Shown here piece by piece: positions 45,808 to 59,600 of a DNA stretch of 64,000 bases. Position 1 is the first letter of the stretch. Each line of letters opens with the position of its first letter. The notes below the pieces were generated by a model. That model did no database searches. It was not told the DNA's origin and was given only the letters and a program-made list of their open reading frames with translations. The DNA comes from Cloeon dipterum (lineage: Eukaryota; Arthropoda; Insecta; Ephemeroptera; Baetidae). The stretch spans positions 27,266,335-27,330,334 of the forward strand of contig NC_088788.1 in assembly GCF_949628265.1 (NCBI RefSeq). The letters are read 5' to 3'. Both the position numbers and the translations under genes were made by a program.

Positions 45808-46321
45808 TTTGAAGAGAAATCTTCGGTCAAATCGTATTAGAAGAATATTATGTTATCTGATAGAGTCTGTTGTCTGCTCTCAACAGCGGCAATTAGATAT
45901 TATTGAAGATCGATGTTGAAGAAATGTAGAAATGGCTTGTATATATATGTACTTGGACCAAACGTGGCGGCACATCCAGGGCACGACTGTGCACGACTAA
46001 ACTCAGAAACACAATGACAATATTTCAGTTTCTAGAGCGATCCAGGATAGAAGGTTCCATGCGTTCCATGGCCATGTGGACGCGCCCCGCCCCCGCGATG
46101 CTCTATTGTTTTTCGCGCATGGTTTTAAACCGAAGGGGCGCTGATAGATGTCGTTGCATGTTAGTTTCCTTTTTCCATCTCGTTTCTTTTTATTGTTTAC
46201 GTTCTCAAACTTGAATTCAACAAGCATTGCGATTGCGTAGTTGCAAGTTGCAGAAGTTGTTGATCAGCAAAGTAAAGTGTAATTTGGTTCCTTTTGTAAC
46301 AGAAAACATTCAAGATTCAAG
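45808..46321. promoter_or_regulatory. Shared upstream region of EIF1AD and PPIH
   Basis: The two genes are divergent, with 514 bases between their start codons. A GC-rich patch with CGCGCCCCGCCCCCGCG at about 46080-46098 and an AAACCGAAGG patch lie in the middle. No TATA box is placed suitably for either gene. A bidirectional housekeeping promoter is likely, but the start sites cannot be fixed from sequence. Confidence 0.4.
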
Positions 46322-47217
46322 ATGCCAACTTGGGCTCAGATGCAAAACAGTTTGAGGAATCCAAATAATCCTGTTGTTTTCTTCGATGTGACGGTGGGAA
46401 ACACGGTAAAAATAAAAAGGAAAATTGTGTGGACCCGGGCCTGGGCCCAATCCCCACGTACTACTGTGTTTGCGGGTTGATGGCTAAAATTTAGTTTTTA
46501 TTTCAGGAAATTGGCCGCATGGTCATGGAGCTATTCGCAGATGTTGTTCCAAGGACAAGCGAAAATTTCAGACAATTTTGTACCGGCGAGTACAGAAAAG
46601 ACGGCGTACCAATGGGCTTCAAAGGCTCTCCTTTCCACAGAGTTATCAAAGATTTCATGATTCAGGGTGGAGATTTTGTGAACGTAAGTTATCACTTTCA
46701 GCAAAATCATAATGCACAATCATAGATATTGAGGAGCATTTTGTCGACCTTATGAATTAAAAAAACATACATGTACCTAATATAAATATTTGATCTTTGG
46801 CTATAATGAAGTACAATATTATACATATTATATGTATCGTTATGTTTTATTCCTTCAGGGCGACGGTACAGGGGTTATGAGCATTTACGGTGGAGCATCT
46901 TTTGCTGATGAAAACTTCAACCTGAAACACGACTCCCCAGGCCTTCTTTCTATGGTAATCCTTCAGCATATTTTACGAAATCACTCATATTTTAAGCAAA
47001 ATAATTTTCTCCATTGCAGGCCAACAGTGGTAAGGACACAAACGGTTGCCAATTTTTCGTCACCTGTGCAAAGTGCAACTTTTTGGATGGAAAGCATGTG
47101 GTGTTTGGGAAAGTCATCGATGGAATGCTAGTTATGAGAAAGGTCGAAAATGTGCCCATTGGTCCGAACAATAAGCCAAAGATTCCAGTGACCATAACGC
47201 AATGTGGACAAATGTAA
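46322..47217 (+). CDS. PPIH: Cyclophilin H (U4/U6 snRNP peptidyl-prolyl isomerase)
   Basis: Exons 46322-46405, 46507-46683, 46859-46954 and 47020-47217 give 184 residues. PPIH binds the PRPF4/PRPF3 proteins of the U4/U6 particle and is a proline isomerase in spliceosome assembly. Seen: [39 protein letters not shown] (the insertion typical of PPIH), the active-site [15 protein letters not shown] with the catalytic Arg, [21 protein letters not shown] and [10 protein letters not shown]. The residue matching Trp121 of cyclophilin A, also Trp in human PPIH, is Phe here (CNFLDGKH), so cyclosporin binding is probably weaker. Catalytic residues look intact. The start is the first ATG ([10 protein letters not shown]), giving a slightly longer N-terminus than in human. 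Confidence 0.95.
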
Positions 47218-47690
47218 AGATTGCCCTGCCACAACTTTTTGTAACGTTCCATTGCTAAATAATATTTTAACTGTAAAAAACTGCACTAGAATTTTGTTTT
47301 CTTAAAATTTATTTCCAAAATGTCAATGTAAAAATGTTTTATTCGCAATTATTTTGCTGCACACATATAAAGCACAAACTGCCCCAATAATTGGCAGTGC
47401 CAAAAGCACTGTCATTTTAACAATTCAGTGTTTCTTGGTACACAATCATGCTCATGAAATTTTACAAAAAAATCGTTGATCAAATCACATTATACATGTA
47501 TTAAACTGATGATTATGGTTATTTTACAAGAATAGCACTTTCTTTAAAAATTACTGATTCGCAATAATAGTTGCTGTAACTGTCGCGTAATGCTAGGTAT
47601 TTATTTTGCATACATAGTTAAATTAATTTACAATATTTATTATATCCACATCCAATTACGGATTATCGATGGTTAGGTTCATTTGTTGTT
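47218..47690. other. 3' UTRs between PPIH and the unknown minus-strand gene
   Basis: AT-rich. A reverse-strand AATAAA near 47599-47604 could end the minus-strand gene. No other gene recognised. Confidence 0.45.
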
Positions 47691-50600
47691 TCAAGTTCTG
47701 CTTGGTTTGATTCTTCTCGCCAAGGACATCCAGGCGTTTGTATAGTCAATCGCCACGTGTCCAGAGCGAGCCATCCCCCATTCGCAGGGGTGCCTTGGGG
47801 GCGCGAGCAGCTCTGCGTGGGGTCCCGCATGATTTCCACATCCACACTCTTCAATTGGAGTTGGCGTGAGTCCTACCGGAGGGAGTGCCAGGCTTGGTCT
47901 CCTCATCCTTTCCCACCTGAAAAAGAAGAAAAGTTGTCGTTTTTTTACTTTTAGTCTAAGGAATTTATAAACACATTATTTTCTCATTGTCTTAACTCCT
48001 TATATTCAATAAATTATTGGGAGATATCTTAAATTTAATAATCCGGCTTGAAAATGAATTATCAAAAAATCCTTATACATATGCTTTGCACTGGTGCAAT
48101 AAAAGAGGAAGTCGATTAAAAGAGATCTCAAATCTAACGCTGCAGTTTGTGAGTTCAATTTATATTTTGGATGCAGCAAATTATTTAATAGTTAGTCTAC
48201 TAAAGAAATATAAAAAGCGGATATTGATAAGTGCAGCTTTTAATTTAAACAGAATTAAAATCTTTTTATCCAGGCCAATACTGAAGGTTTTTATTATCTG
48301 CACGACTGCCCTAATTGAAAGTGCAGAAAGCACTACTCATTTTTTCAAAATTATTTTTTATTCACCTGTTGCCGATATTCGAATCAGAATATCTAGTGTC
48401 ATGGTGTCTGTAAAGCGGAGCGTCGTTGCTCCTGTCCCTGGCACTACTCCACGAAGGAAGGCTGATTTTGGCTTTTGCCCTCGGTGCGTCGTACACGTAG
48501 GCAAGCTTGGGTTGCGTCGGCACGGAGAACCTGCGGGGCGTCGGCATGAAGGAGGCGAGATGATTGTCTTCGCAGTCAACGCACTCGGCGCCGGCGGCCA
48601 ACTGCAGACCGGCGGCGCTCAGTTTGCGGCCGTTCGAAAAAAGCATCAACGGGGGCGGCGGTGCCACTGGGGAGCACGACGCTGCGGAGCACTCTTCGCA
48701 CGAGTCCATGTCGACTGAAAGCAGAGACGGATTTGATTTAGTCACGTACAATTTTTTCTCAGCGATGGAGAGAAAGAAAGTTTTTATGAAATCCCGGCCT
48801 TTTCATATATATGATTCCTTCATAACTCGGATCGCTAAAAATATGGCGCGGAAAAAGTGCTTTTGATCATTTTATTCTCATCACACTAATAAAAATATGC
48901 GGCAAATTAAAGGTTTGTGTCCTGCTTTTTAATTTTTCAACATATTGGTTGACTTTTGCGCATTCAGCATTGATTATTTGAGGAAAACTAGTTCTTATTG
49001 ATTGAAATAAATCACAAAAATATATTCAAACACTCGCGATCGAAACTAGTACGTAAAGCAAAAGAGAGCTCAAAGTGGTCCTCATTTTAATCCCATCTTG
49101 GACCTGACCAGCGGTCCAGACTCACGTCTGATCTCCGGTGTGTTCAAGTAGGAATTAATCAACGTTGAAAATACTGGAAAATAAATAACATAGAGAAAGA
49201 GTTAAAAATGGCCAAGAGTTTGAATTATATCCTGTAATTAATGCTGAAAACTCGTGAGCAGAATTACCAAAGGACCTCAGGGGGGAATATTCTTTAAAGG
49301 TAAATAAATCTCGCTCATTTGCAAAAATAAAGAAATTTACATTTAATTTCAAGGTAACTAATGAGCTGTAAAAGAAGCCCGTTTTACATTTTAAAAGTGA
49401 ATTTTCTAATTGTTTTTGTAGTTTTGGCAGAGATTAAATTTTAAGGCAATTTCTTCTGTGTATTTGAAAAAGGTGTGATAAATAATAACAAAAAAATGAA
49501 AGGTCAGAGACACATAAAAAGAAAATATAAATTTGTATTTTGTATAAGCCGTATAAGCATTGGCAATTTTCCAATTTCAACATAATTATTTACAAGATTT
49601 AACTTTTGACATTACATAAAAATCTCATTAGTAAATGAATTCGTTACCGATTATGAGTGATACCATGCACAAAACTCGAATTTTGTCATGCACTAGTGAA
49701 AATTGTGAAGGAGTTTTCCTCTTCGACATGGCACAAGAGTGGATTTCTCTCGAAATTAATTCCCTCTCTCGAATGAATTGAAACGCGACCGAGGACGAGA
49801 TGCTTTCGCTTTGTTCCAGTGCAGTATATGCACGGTGACACTCGACAGCCGAACGAGTCATCCAAAGTTGACCCTTATTCGCACGCACGCGGACCAGTTT
49901 TCAGGAAGCATAAATTTCCAACGGGACGAATCTCAAGTGTGTGTGTGTGTGTGTATGTGCATACAGTGAGAGACTTTCTTTCTCGCATAATAATTTTCTC
50001 TTTACGGAAGAGCGTCGCTTAAATGAAGATATCGCGAGCAACAACGAGCCGCGCTGCTTTTATAGCAAGTACGTCTTACGACGACATGAGATGCGTTTTC
50101 TCTAGCGGCGGCCGTGCGCGGGCAAAACGGAAGAAGACGAGAGATGCAGCTCGCTCGGTCTCAATAAACCACACCAGAAGCAGCCGCTGGCACTGCGCTG
50201 CATATAATTAGCGTTATTATGCGGTCGCAGGTGTTACACCGTTTCTGTACTATATGCGTAATCTGCATTATAAGCTTAGCGAGCTGTGTACAACGATGAA
50301 GATGCGGATGCCGCATCCTGGCGAGCGAGGGAATTAATTTTAGTGTCTTGATGACGAAGACTTTTTAGCAGCATTAAGTCTGTACGAAGAAAGCAGTACC
50401 GTTTATTTTAAATTATTTTCTTTTTTACGTTAGGGATTTAGATTTTGGGCAAATCCAGAGCTTCAGGAACGTCATAAAATTAGTTTAATTACTTAAATGT
50501 TCCTTACGTAACTCTTCTTAAGGTCCCCTAGGTCAGTTCAAATTAATCAAAATCTGCCTCGTACGCATCACTAAAAATTATTTTTGTGGGCGTATTTTGC

Positions 50601-53600
50601 GATAACTTCGGTTTGCCTTATCTTCCGCTATAAGCCTAAGGATAGTAGAGATTGGACTTCCTCCAATGAGGCTAAAAAAGGGAGCTTGTAAATTCCCAGC
50701 GCCATTAAGAATTTTAAGTAACGCACAACACTTTATTGGTACAGCATAAAAAGAGGACAATCCTCATGAGACGATGAAAAATTATATTTTAAAGCTTATC
50801 GTAATGGCTTGATTTATTTATTTTGTGCTCCAAATAGTACGCAGAAATGAGCGCCTTTCACCAGTTATATTTTACGTGCAAGATAAGCTATTCTGGATTT
50901 CAAAATGTGGGAGAATTGTACCATTATTTCCGCCTCATTTCGCTTCAAACTCGCATGAAAGGAGCAATAATTGCAACTGAATCATACAGTCTAAAAAGCG
51001 TGTAATCTGCTGTGGAAGGATAGGTAGTGAGCTCAGGAAGTTGTTACTATTCAATTTACGAATTTTACGCTAGCAATCGTTCCGTAAGGCAATCGCGAGC
51101 ACAAGTAATTATTTGCCTATACCGACCAAAGAGTTTCTATGAGAATGCAAATGAAGCTGCATCATTTCGCAATGCGCTTTTTACGAGTATCAGCCTGCTC
51201 TCGATTAAAATTTAATTGCGCGCACCTTCTCTAATTAGCGCTGCGTGAAGGGAGAAAGGAATAATTTATCATTGATAATAAATCAAGATAAATGAGATTC
51301 GCGCGCTGAGACACATTCTCAAACATCAATAATAAAACCACCGAGAGGAACTAGCTCGGTTGGGGACGGCTGTAAACTGGAGTGAAACGCTTCCTCCTCC
51401 GCTTCTTGAAGCTATAATTACCACTATTTGTTATTCACACTCAAATACAAGAACCATCGTCATCCTAATTTCCTCTGATATTATTTGAGTAATGAAGAGA
51501 TGATAAATTAATGGGAATATACACTTTCCTGTTGAGAAAACTATTCGTACTTCAGACCAGACGAACTGCCTGTCTTAATTTTGAATCTCATACATATCTG
51601 ATGCTATATTCTTCGTGAAAAGAAAAAAGAAATTAAGGATTTTCGCTGGATTAAAAAAGGAGCATAAAAAACTAATTTTTTATGCATTTAAGATTCTCTC
51701 AATTCAATGGGATATTCCATTATCAGTCTTGAACGCTTTGTCCTTCCTGTAATAGCATGCGAGTCTCCATTGTTCGCCGTTTGCACAATCGAAGAGCGCG
51801 GGACTGATACATACATCCAGAGCGGAAATCGCCTTGCTTTTAAAAAGAGAGTGAACGAATTTCGATTGTTATTGTGCGTTATCAATCGCGCGAGACAGCA
51901 GTGAAAACAAAAATTTTACTTTTACAATCACTTTTCCTGCAGTTGAAATAATTACACAAACTTTTTAATGATAATGAGTGCCGTGCTCGTCGATCGATCG
52001 AGGCGCGATATTCGCCTTCTCGCACATTTTTGTTCTGCTCCACTTGAACGCACTCGCGCGGCGGCCAACAAGAGGATGAAGCGTCGCCGGCGCCGCCGCC
52101 GATTGTGCGAAAACGCTATGTCCTTTCTCTCTGCTCCTACAATTAGTAAAAGCAGCCTGCCGCGATGGAAAGAAGGGCAAAAATTAATCCGGCGCAGAAA
52201 CAAGGCTTCGGATTTTCATGCTCGTAAGAAGTGGTTATGCTATGCCGCGGTGTGACGCATCTGTAACTGTGCGCGTGCTTCTTTTGGGCCTTGGATTGAA
52301 GAAAAAAACACAGAGAAGAAAGTAGTCGAACTGCTGGGTATATTTCAATTTCTGTGGTCACGATCGTGTAATTTCCAGAGCTGCGAAATTGACTCTGATG
52401 TATGGTTTCTGTTCACATTCGCTTTGTTGCTGTCCGTTTAAATTAAATGAAAATTTATTCTGGACTTGAAAGCAGCACTGCTTCGTACATGAAAATTTTT
52501 ATCTCTTTAATAAATCTTTTTCTGTTCATGTAGCACACATGTCTAAAATGTACGTACCTGTTGGTTGGCTTCGACAGATATTTTGAACAATTTACAAGCT
52601 ATTCCACAAGCCTATATTTAAATTTATGATTTCTTCTGGAAATTAAAAAATGGCTAGGGCTGTGAAATTTAGACGATACTCTATTTTTCCTGATCTTTCA
52701 ATCGTTGCGGGACCATCAAATGAGCACGAATCATGCAATTTGAATTTTAAGTCATTTGAAACATACTTATAAAACTGAAGTAACCATCTGATAGAGTCCG
52801 AAAACTTTCTAAATCGGCTAAAAATCCTAGGATAAGTCAATTTATTATTCGCGCAAGGAAATTTTTCTCTTCAGTTTAATTTTTGGTGTAAATTTGAGCC
52901 CATTTTTATGTCAGCTAACATGGAAAAGTAGTTTTTTGCTATTTAGACCTGTAGTAAAACAGCGAGCTGTCCTTGCTTCTGTTAAAAAATATTTAAACCT
53001 AAATAATTTTCATTTCCATATTTGGAAATGAAAAATTATATTTCTTTGGTCTCTAGTTAATGTCTAAAAAAATAAAAAACACATATCCTACCAAATAAAT
53101 TGAGCTTATTAATATTTTACTATGTAATTAGTAGCCAGAAAGTGAGGTCAGTACTAGTAGAACGGCGGTGCAATAATTTTTTCTGCATTTTAAAACGAAG
53201 TTGTCCCAACAGTTTCGACGGTTTGAATTCCCTTTTTACTTTTGGAATCCATATAGGTGCGGTTTGAAATTAATTCCAACATTACGAAAGAGGATAAAGT
53301 GTGGCTGCGTGCACTTTAATGATAGCGAAAGAACGTTTGCGCTTTTCCTTTTCGCGATTAGCCTGCTCTCGCAACGCTTAACTCGCGGCTTAATTGAATC
53401 AATTTCTAGTGTAGTACCACACTTGTACACACGTCGTGGCTTCTCAGGCGGAGGAAATAAAAAAGTGGCGAAAAGTGAAACGGCGGAGCGAGCTAGGCCG
53501 ATATAGAAAAATCAACATAAAACACACATGAAATTCTTAGAGTGCGATGATGATGAGATCCACGTTCCGCGGGCTAGCTCTTTCAGCGGCCCACTTTAGA

Positions 53601-56600
53601 GCCCGGCCGCGGTAAAATTCTCAGCATATGTGAACGATCGAGACGACGAGAGAGAGAAGATAGCTAAGCAGAATGAGAGTCGGCGTAAGAAGTTCATTAC
53701 ACACACACACACTGCTCATCTGCTTTCGTAGTCGTGAAGAAATTGGACGAGGCAGGAGCGGCAGTGCAAATGTGGGTCACAACGCGCCGGAATATTTTTT
53801 CTGTTAAATAACTTGCGGACTAGTTTACTGCCTGTCAATATCGGCCGAGATGACTATATTAGCGGCTAGATAAGGTCTGCAATTTAATCGGCTGACTGCG
53901 CACAAAATAATTGTTAAAAGTTAATTTGGATTTACTGCATATCCATTTTCAATCAGTCAAAAAGTTTATTAAAAATGGTTTCTACCACGTAATATGTATA
54001 TATCCTCAACACTCATAAAAAATAATGATAATAAACTGCACCGTGCCTGTTTTTGACACATATGTTACTTATAAAAAATCCCACTATATCGCTAAAAACC
54101 TTTCAAACACAAATTACTTTATTTGCTCATAGCGTTTTCCTATAGCTCTCTAAGGTCCACAACCAGAATTCACGGTGTATTATTTACAGAACTTTCTTAT
54201 TCCAGCGCCGAGCAAGCGACCGCCTCCGAAAAATCGCAATTAGCGGCTTAGTACGAAACGAATCCATTTCTCACGTGCAATTTGCATAATTCCTTCTGCC
54301 AAAATTGTATGCATTTGTGGTTAGGCCGGCGTGCCGATGCGGGAAGTGTGTCATTTATCGCGCGCAAGCTTAATTTACTTTTCCCAAGATACTTGTTACA
54401 ACGAAGAGCAAGTCCAGAGTGATACGTTTGTTAAAGCTTAATGAAAATTCATTCCACACGCAAACAAGGGCATAAGCGATAAGGAGATAGGACCACCGGA
54501 AAGAGGCTAAAAGCCTTTTTATACGAACAAGAAAAGCAACAACTACCAGGTCGAATTTAATGAAATGATGCAGTTTGGATAACCAAATTTAAATTACAGG
54601 CTTTGATTTCCTAATAATGAATATATGACTAAAAAGGCAGTTGTCTTGTTGAGTTTACTAAAATTTCAAATTTTCTCTCTTGGGCAAACTCAAGGATAAA
54701 AAATTGAAATACATAGTTGGCTTTATATTATTGAGAGGCACTCTTGCATAAATGAAATGAGTGTGTTTACTCTTCGTTTTTCCACCCCTAATTAAATTAG
54801 AATATTATGGTTATTCTAGGAACAAAGCAATTTCCTGTTAAAATAGAAAATTCGTTTTTAATAATATCTTCAAGGTGAGACATAATTAATAATTCTTCAA
54901 TAATTTAAAGTAAGTGGACAAGAGTCCATACATCTATGATCCGAGGGTAATTTACTTTCACGGAACGTTTTGAAATCGCATTAAAAATAGATTATATTTT
55001 GCAACCTGCCGGAAGTATAGGATTGTTTGAGTTTCACTTTTTTATTTGTGACATTTCATCAACACTCATCAAATACGCTTGATTGTATTTTTGCCGTTCT
55101 TTTCATTTGTGCTCGCTACCCATGCAAAATGAAACTTAACGCTGCGGCGCGCGTTAGACTAAAACCCGCCGTTCCAGCTTATAGACTCCCATACCGACGG
55201 ATTTTTCCCTACAATATGAATTTCACGCCAATTAGAGAAACAACTCTAAGCATTCGTTCGGATTCGAGCTTTTTGTTAATATTGTTATTGCTGTAAGGCT
55301 TCTCTTCAGTAGATGTGTACCACGCGTGAATAAATGTACAAAATCGCGGACGGCTGAACGCATGCAGAAAAAGGTTTTCACACGGCGTGCGAGGCAGAGA
55401 AATTGTTTGTGGTTTCAGGCGCCACATTGCCTGAGCACAAACAACGAGGAAAATAAATTACACGGTTCTGTTTACATTACAGATTATTGCACCGCTTTGC
55501 TTGAACGAAACGTTGCAAAAATTCCAATGTCATTTTGTAGCGAGCCAAATTTTAATTTAACGAATTTAACCTAGTAAATCTCTATTGTGTGTTTTTCGCA
55601 ATGCCTTTTTATTGAATCAGAAATGTTCCCAATAGTTTTTGGCTCCGTACTTTTAACGTTTAAATGCAATCACGATTAAATATATTCTTGTTGAAAATAA
55701 TTTAACTATAATTATTTTCCAATATTGTTCAGTAAGATAAAAAACTTACTTGAGAGGAAATTTCCATTCGGGTTTCCACAACTCACTCTAAATTAAAAAG
55801 ACTGCAGTTATTAATATAAGAGAGGCCAAATTACTGCGAGTTAAGTGCCACATTAAGGGCTGCAGTGTCACTGGATTGATCATCTTGAGCAAATACATAT
55901 ATAATCAAAGCTTCTCTCTACTATAGCTTCGTTCTTGATATTTCTCGCTTGGAAATTGTTTTGATCAAATTGTATATGAAAATTAATTTTGAACAATTTT
56001 ATGTACTCCAAAATGGTACAGGCCGACGAGACTTGGTGTTGGTCTGATCCAACAAAAGAGGGCGAGTTCACAGAAAATTATGCATGGAAACCAAAACTTC
56101 TAATTTTTTTTTTTTAAAGCGGCAAAATCCATTAGGGAATGGTTTTTAAAATTTGAGCTCAAATTCGGCTTGAAGTTCCTAATTCATGTGAATTAACACA
56201 GCAATTATATCTAAATGTCCGCCGAACCGCTCGCAACAGCAGAGTGCACACGAAGTAAAATTAAAACCTGCCGACTAAAATGAGCAGCAACAAGGAACAC
56301 ACACACACTATACTTTCATGCATATTAAGGCGTGCTCTCTCATTTCACATGATGTCTCTCGAGTGCAGAAAAATGCTAGTTTTCAAACAAAAGGCTGCGT
56401 ACGCCGCGCTCGCTCGTCAAAATGTGATGGGAAAGCGGCCGGCTCGAAATTCGCATGGCTCACAAAGGAAGAGGAAAGCAAGAGCACTAGCTCTGGAAAT
56501 AAAACCACGCGCGCAATAAAGTGTCTGCGCGCGAGAAGTTTTCATTATTCATTTTATGGCACGGCTGCGCCGATGAAATTAATGACTCGCTCGGCGCGTC

Positions 56601-59600
56601 TGTAAATATTCCCGAACACACCGCGACACGAATAGCAGTTTTACTCGACTCATTCTGCTTTATTGAAATGACACAGACGCAGCGCGCCGATCGTCCGAGG
56701 AAAATTGATCCGTGCGCTCTTTTTTCCGTTCCTTGACTCTTTGTCCAAGTCACTTTGAAAAAAAAAACGTGTGTGCGCCTGCTGCGCGAATCGAGTGGAA
56801 AAAATGATGCCGAGGCCCGCATCTCGCTTACTGATTTCACCTGCATGCTCTTCCCGTGTCACTCATTTAAAAAGAGATTTTATGCGTCATTGCCAATCGG
56901 CAAGTTATTTATAACTGTTTGCAATTAAAGTTCAATACCCCAGTTGAAATATTAATCCAATTCATTTTTTATAGTTTTTTAAAAGACAGTGATGGCGAAT
57001 TAATTATTTTATGGGATTCAATCAATATTATAAAATGGGCTTGAGAGAGAGAGCAATTAAGTCCTGCATCTATATATTAAACTTTAAAAAATCCTTAAAA
57101 GCACACAATGCCGTTTTTACTCTTGAATTTTACAATTTTGATATTATTATTTTTTTCCAGGTCAGTCGTTTTTGTAAATAGTTAGCATATTTGGTGATTT
57201 TGGAAATATTTATATCTCAATTTTTCAAAATTACCAAAAGCTTTAAACTAATTTTAAACGTCAAGGCGGCAAGGCAGGCAAAAAACTATGCGAAATTTAA
57301 CCAGCTTTCTGCCTAAAATTTGCAAGCTTGTATCTTGAAAAATTCAAACTGTTGTTATTATTTCAAGACTGAAGAGAATGAATGAAATCTATTAATTATT
57401 AAAATAAATCAAGCTTGACTTGCCAATATATGAAAATATTTATATCTAAGAGTTATTGATTATTATAATGTTCTAGCTATACTATAAATTTTTAATGCAG
57501 AGGCGATTGTTATCATTTCCTTTCGGTTTTCACTTCCATTTTCCTCTCGTGCAATCTATAAGATTTAATTATAGTGTTAGCCGTGGTCAAGCTGGTTTTT
57601 CGTTTAGACATTTCATCTCCAGTTTGACGCAAAAAGGAGGCTGATAAACCCTTTCTATTTTGTCACTTGTCAGTTGAAGAAAGAAAGGAAAGTGATTGAA
57701 AACAATCTCACTTTCTACCAAAACTGCGGGACTTCGGAAGAATTTATATCGCGAGCACATCGTAATTATTGCCGCGGCCAAGCTACACCGGCGCAGTGAA
57801 GTCATGGCGATTTCACTGAGTGCCCGGGTTCATTATTCGCACACGGCGATAAATAAGCCATAATTTGTTTCTTTTGCGACAGCCAACAGAATGAGCATTG
57901 CTGCGGGTCTCGTCGGTAAAAGCAGCGCTTCATTCAAAACGATTTAGAGGAGAATTGCAAATAAAGCAGCCGCTCTTTTCACTAAACGCGCAGCTTGACC
58001 AAAATCTAGAGTAGGTCATTTACTACCGAAAGCACTCGAATTAAACGCTCGTTTCGAAGAGGTCCGGCCCATTTATGCACGAGCCAGCAGCAGATGATCG
58101 CGCCCGTCAATTATTTGAAAATGCAGCTCTGCCGTTTGATAGCAATCGACACTCGAGGCAGTTAACTGCACCCTACTCCTATAATATAATATCATCTCTG
58201 GATTTCGCACATGATGAATCTTTCAGGGCAATGTTAAAACGTAAGGGCACTTTCATCAATTAAATTTGATCGAAAAAGGAAATCGGCCGTGGATATATGA
58301 GCCATAAATTTAGTTTGGAGCTCAAATTGTTCTGACGTTTGAAAGAGTTTTAAAGTTAACTCAAAGCTAAAGTGGTCTTTTATAGTGTATTCTTGTTTAG
58401 AGCAGTGCAATTGAAAGAAAAACAAAAATAACAAAGTTCGTTAAAACTTATGCAAAAAATATTTTAATCTAAAGAAAAAGATAGATTTTGAACCATTTGT
58501 AAGGATAAATTATTTTAGCTCAAATTTTTTCATTATTATGGCCTGCCTACATCTAAAAACAAAAGATATATTGCAAATAAAATTAAAGCATTATCGTTTA
58601 GTAATTTTGAGAATAGAAAATCTTCGTTTGATCAAAATATTATCGAATGCAGCCATTGTTTTCTTTCTTACAATTTTACGTACATAAACTAAATTATTGG
58701 AGGAAAATCAGCCAACCAATTGATTTTGATAATGTAACAGTTAGAAGTAATTGCGCTCGAGAATAATTTCCCCATGCCAAATCGAGTCATGTAAATTTTT
58801 GCAAAGAAAGGTAGCTAATTTTCGAGTGCAAAAACACGCTCAGCTGCTCTTGTGCATTTTACTCTATTTTGTGCATCAGAAAATAAGCTGCTTGATGAAT
58901 ACAAATTGCGATTATGAGTGCAGTGGTTTCATTCAAAATGCGCACTCGGATGAGACTAATGAAAAGGTACGGCGTGAATTAGTGGAGGCGGATGGAAAAA
59001 TTACGCTGGGAACGGCGCTTTTCTCTCCGCTGCAAAATCTGCTGATTGAGACGAGCAACAATTAGTGCGAATTTAGCATTTTTTATAACTCGCTACCTTG
59101 ATTCTAAGTTAATTACAGTATTCGAAAATAATTGCGCTTGCTTGGATCCGAGTCATTGGGACAACGTCCTCGACAAAATCGTACTATGGCATACATTTTC
59201 GACACTTTTTAAATTAAAAAAATCAATTTCCTTAATTCTCTGTGGTTTTTATTCTATTTTGTTGACAAGTTGTCATTTGCAAAATGTGGCACACATTTAT
59301 TATCTTTGGTGTCTTTAATTTGCAGCTGTAATGCAGTGTGGAGCTTTGCTCTATTTTTTGAATAGATTTGTTGCGGTTTGGCTATTATCATTTCATTGCT
59401 TTATGCTCATACTAATTTGATGCTCATAATAGGCTACATAAATTTCCCTGTGTGAACAGTTCTTATGGTCCAATTTTTAACGTGTTAGATTGATTTAATT
59501 GAGGTTTTAACTTAGAACTGCACATGAGAACGTAAAATCTATTATTTTTGCTCGTCCTTTTGCAGTTACTGGTTTGTGTTAATTTAACAATAAATACCAT

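Noticed and set aside
48017-48718. 233-codon plus-strand open frame
   Set aside because: Its second half is the antisense of a GC-rich minus-strand exon with good splice sites, and its first half is AT-rich intron. It has no ATG start and no recognisable domain.
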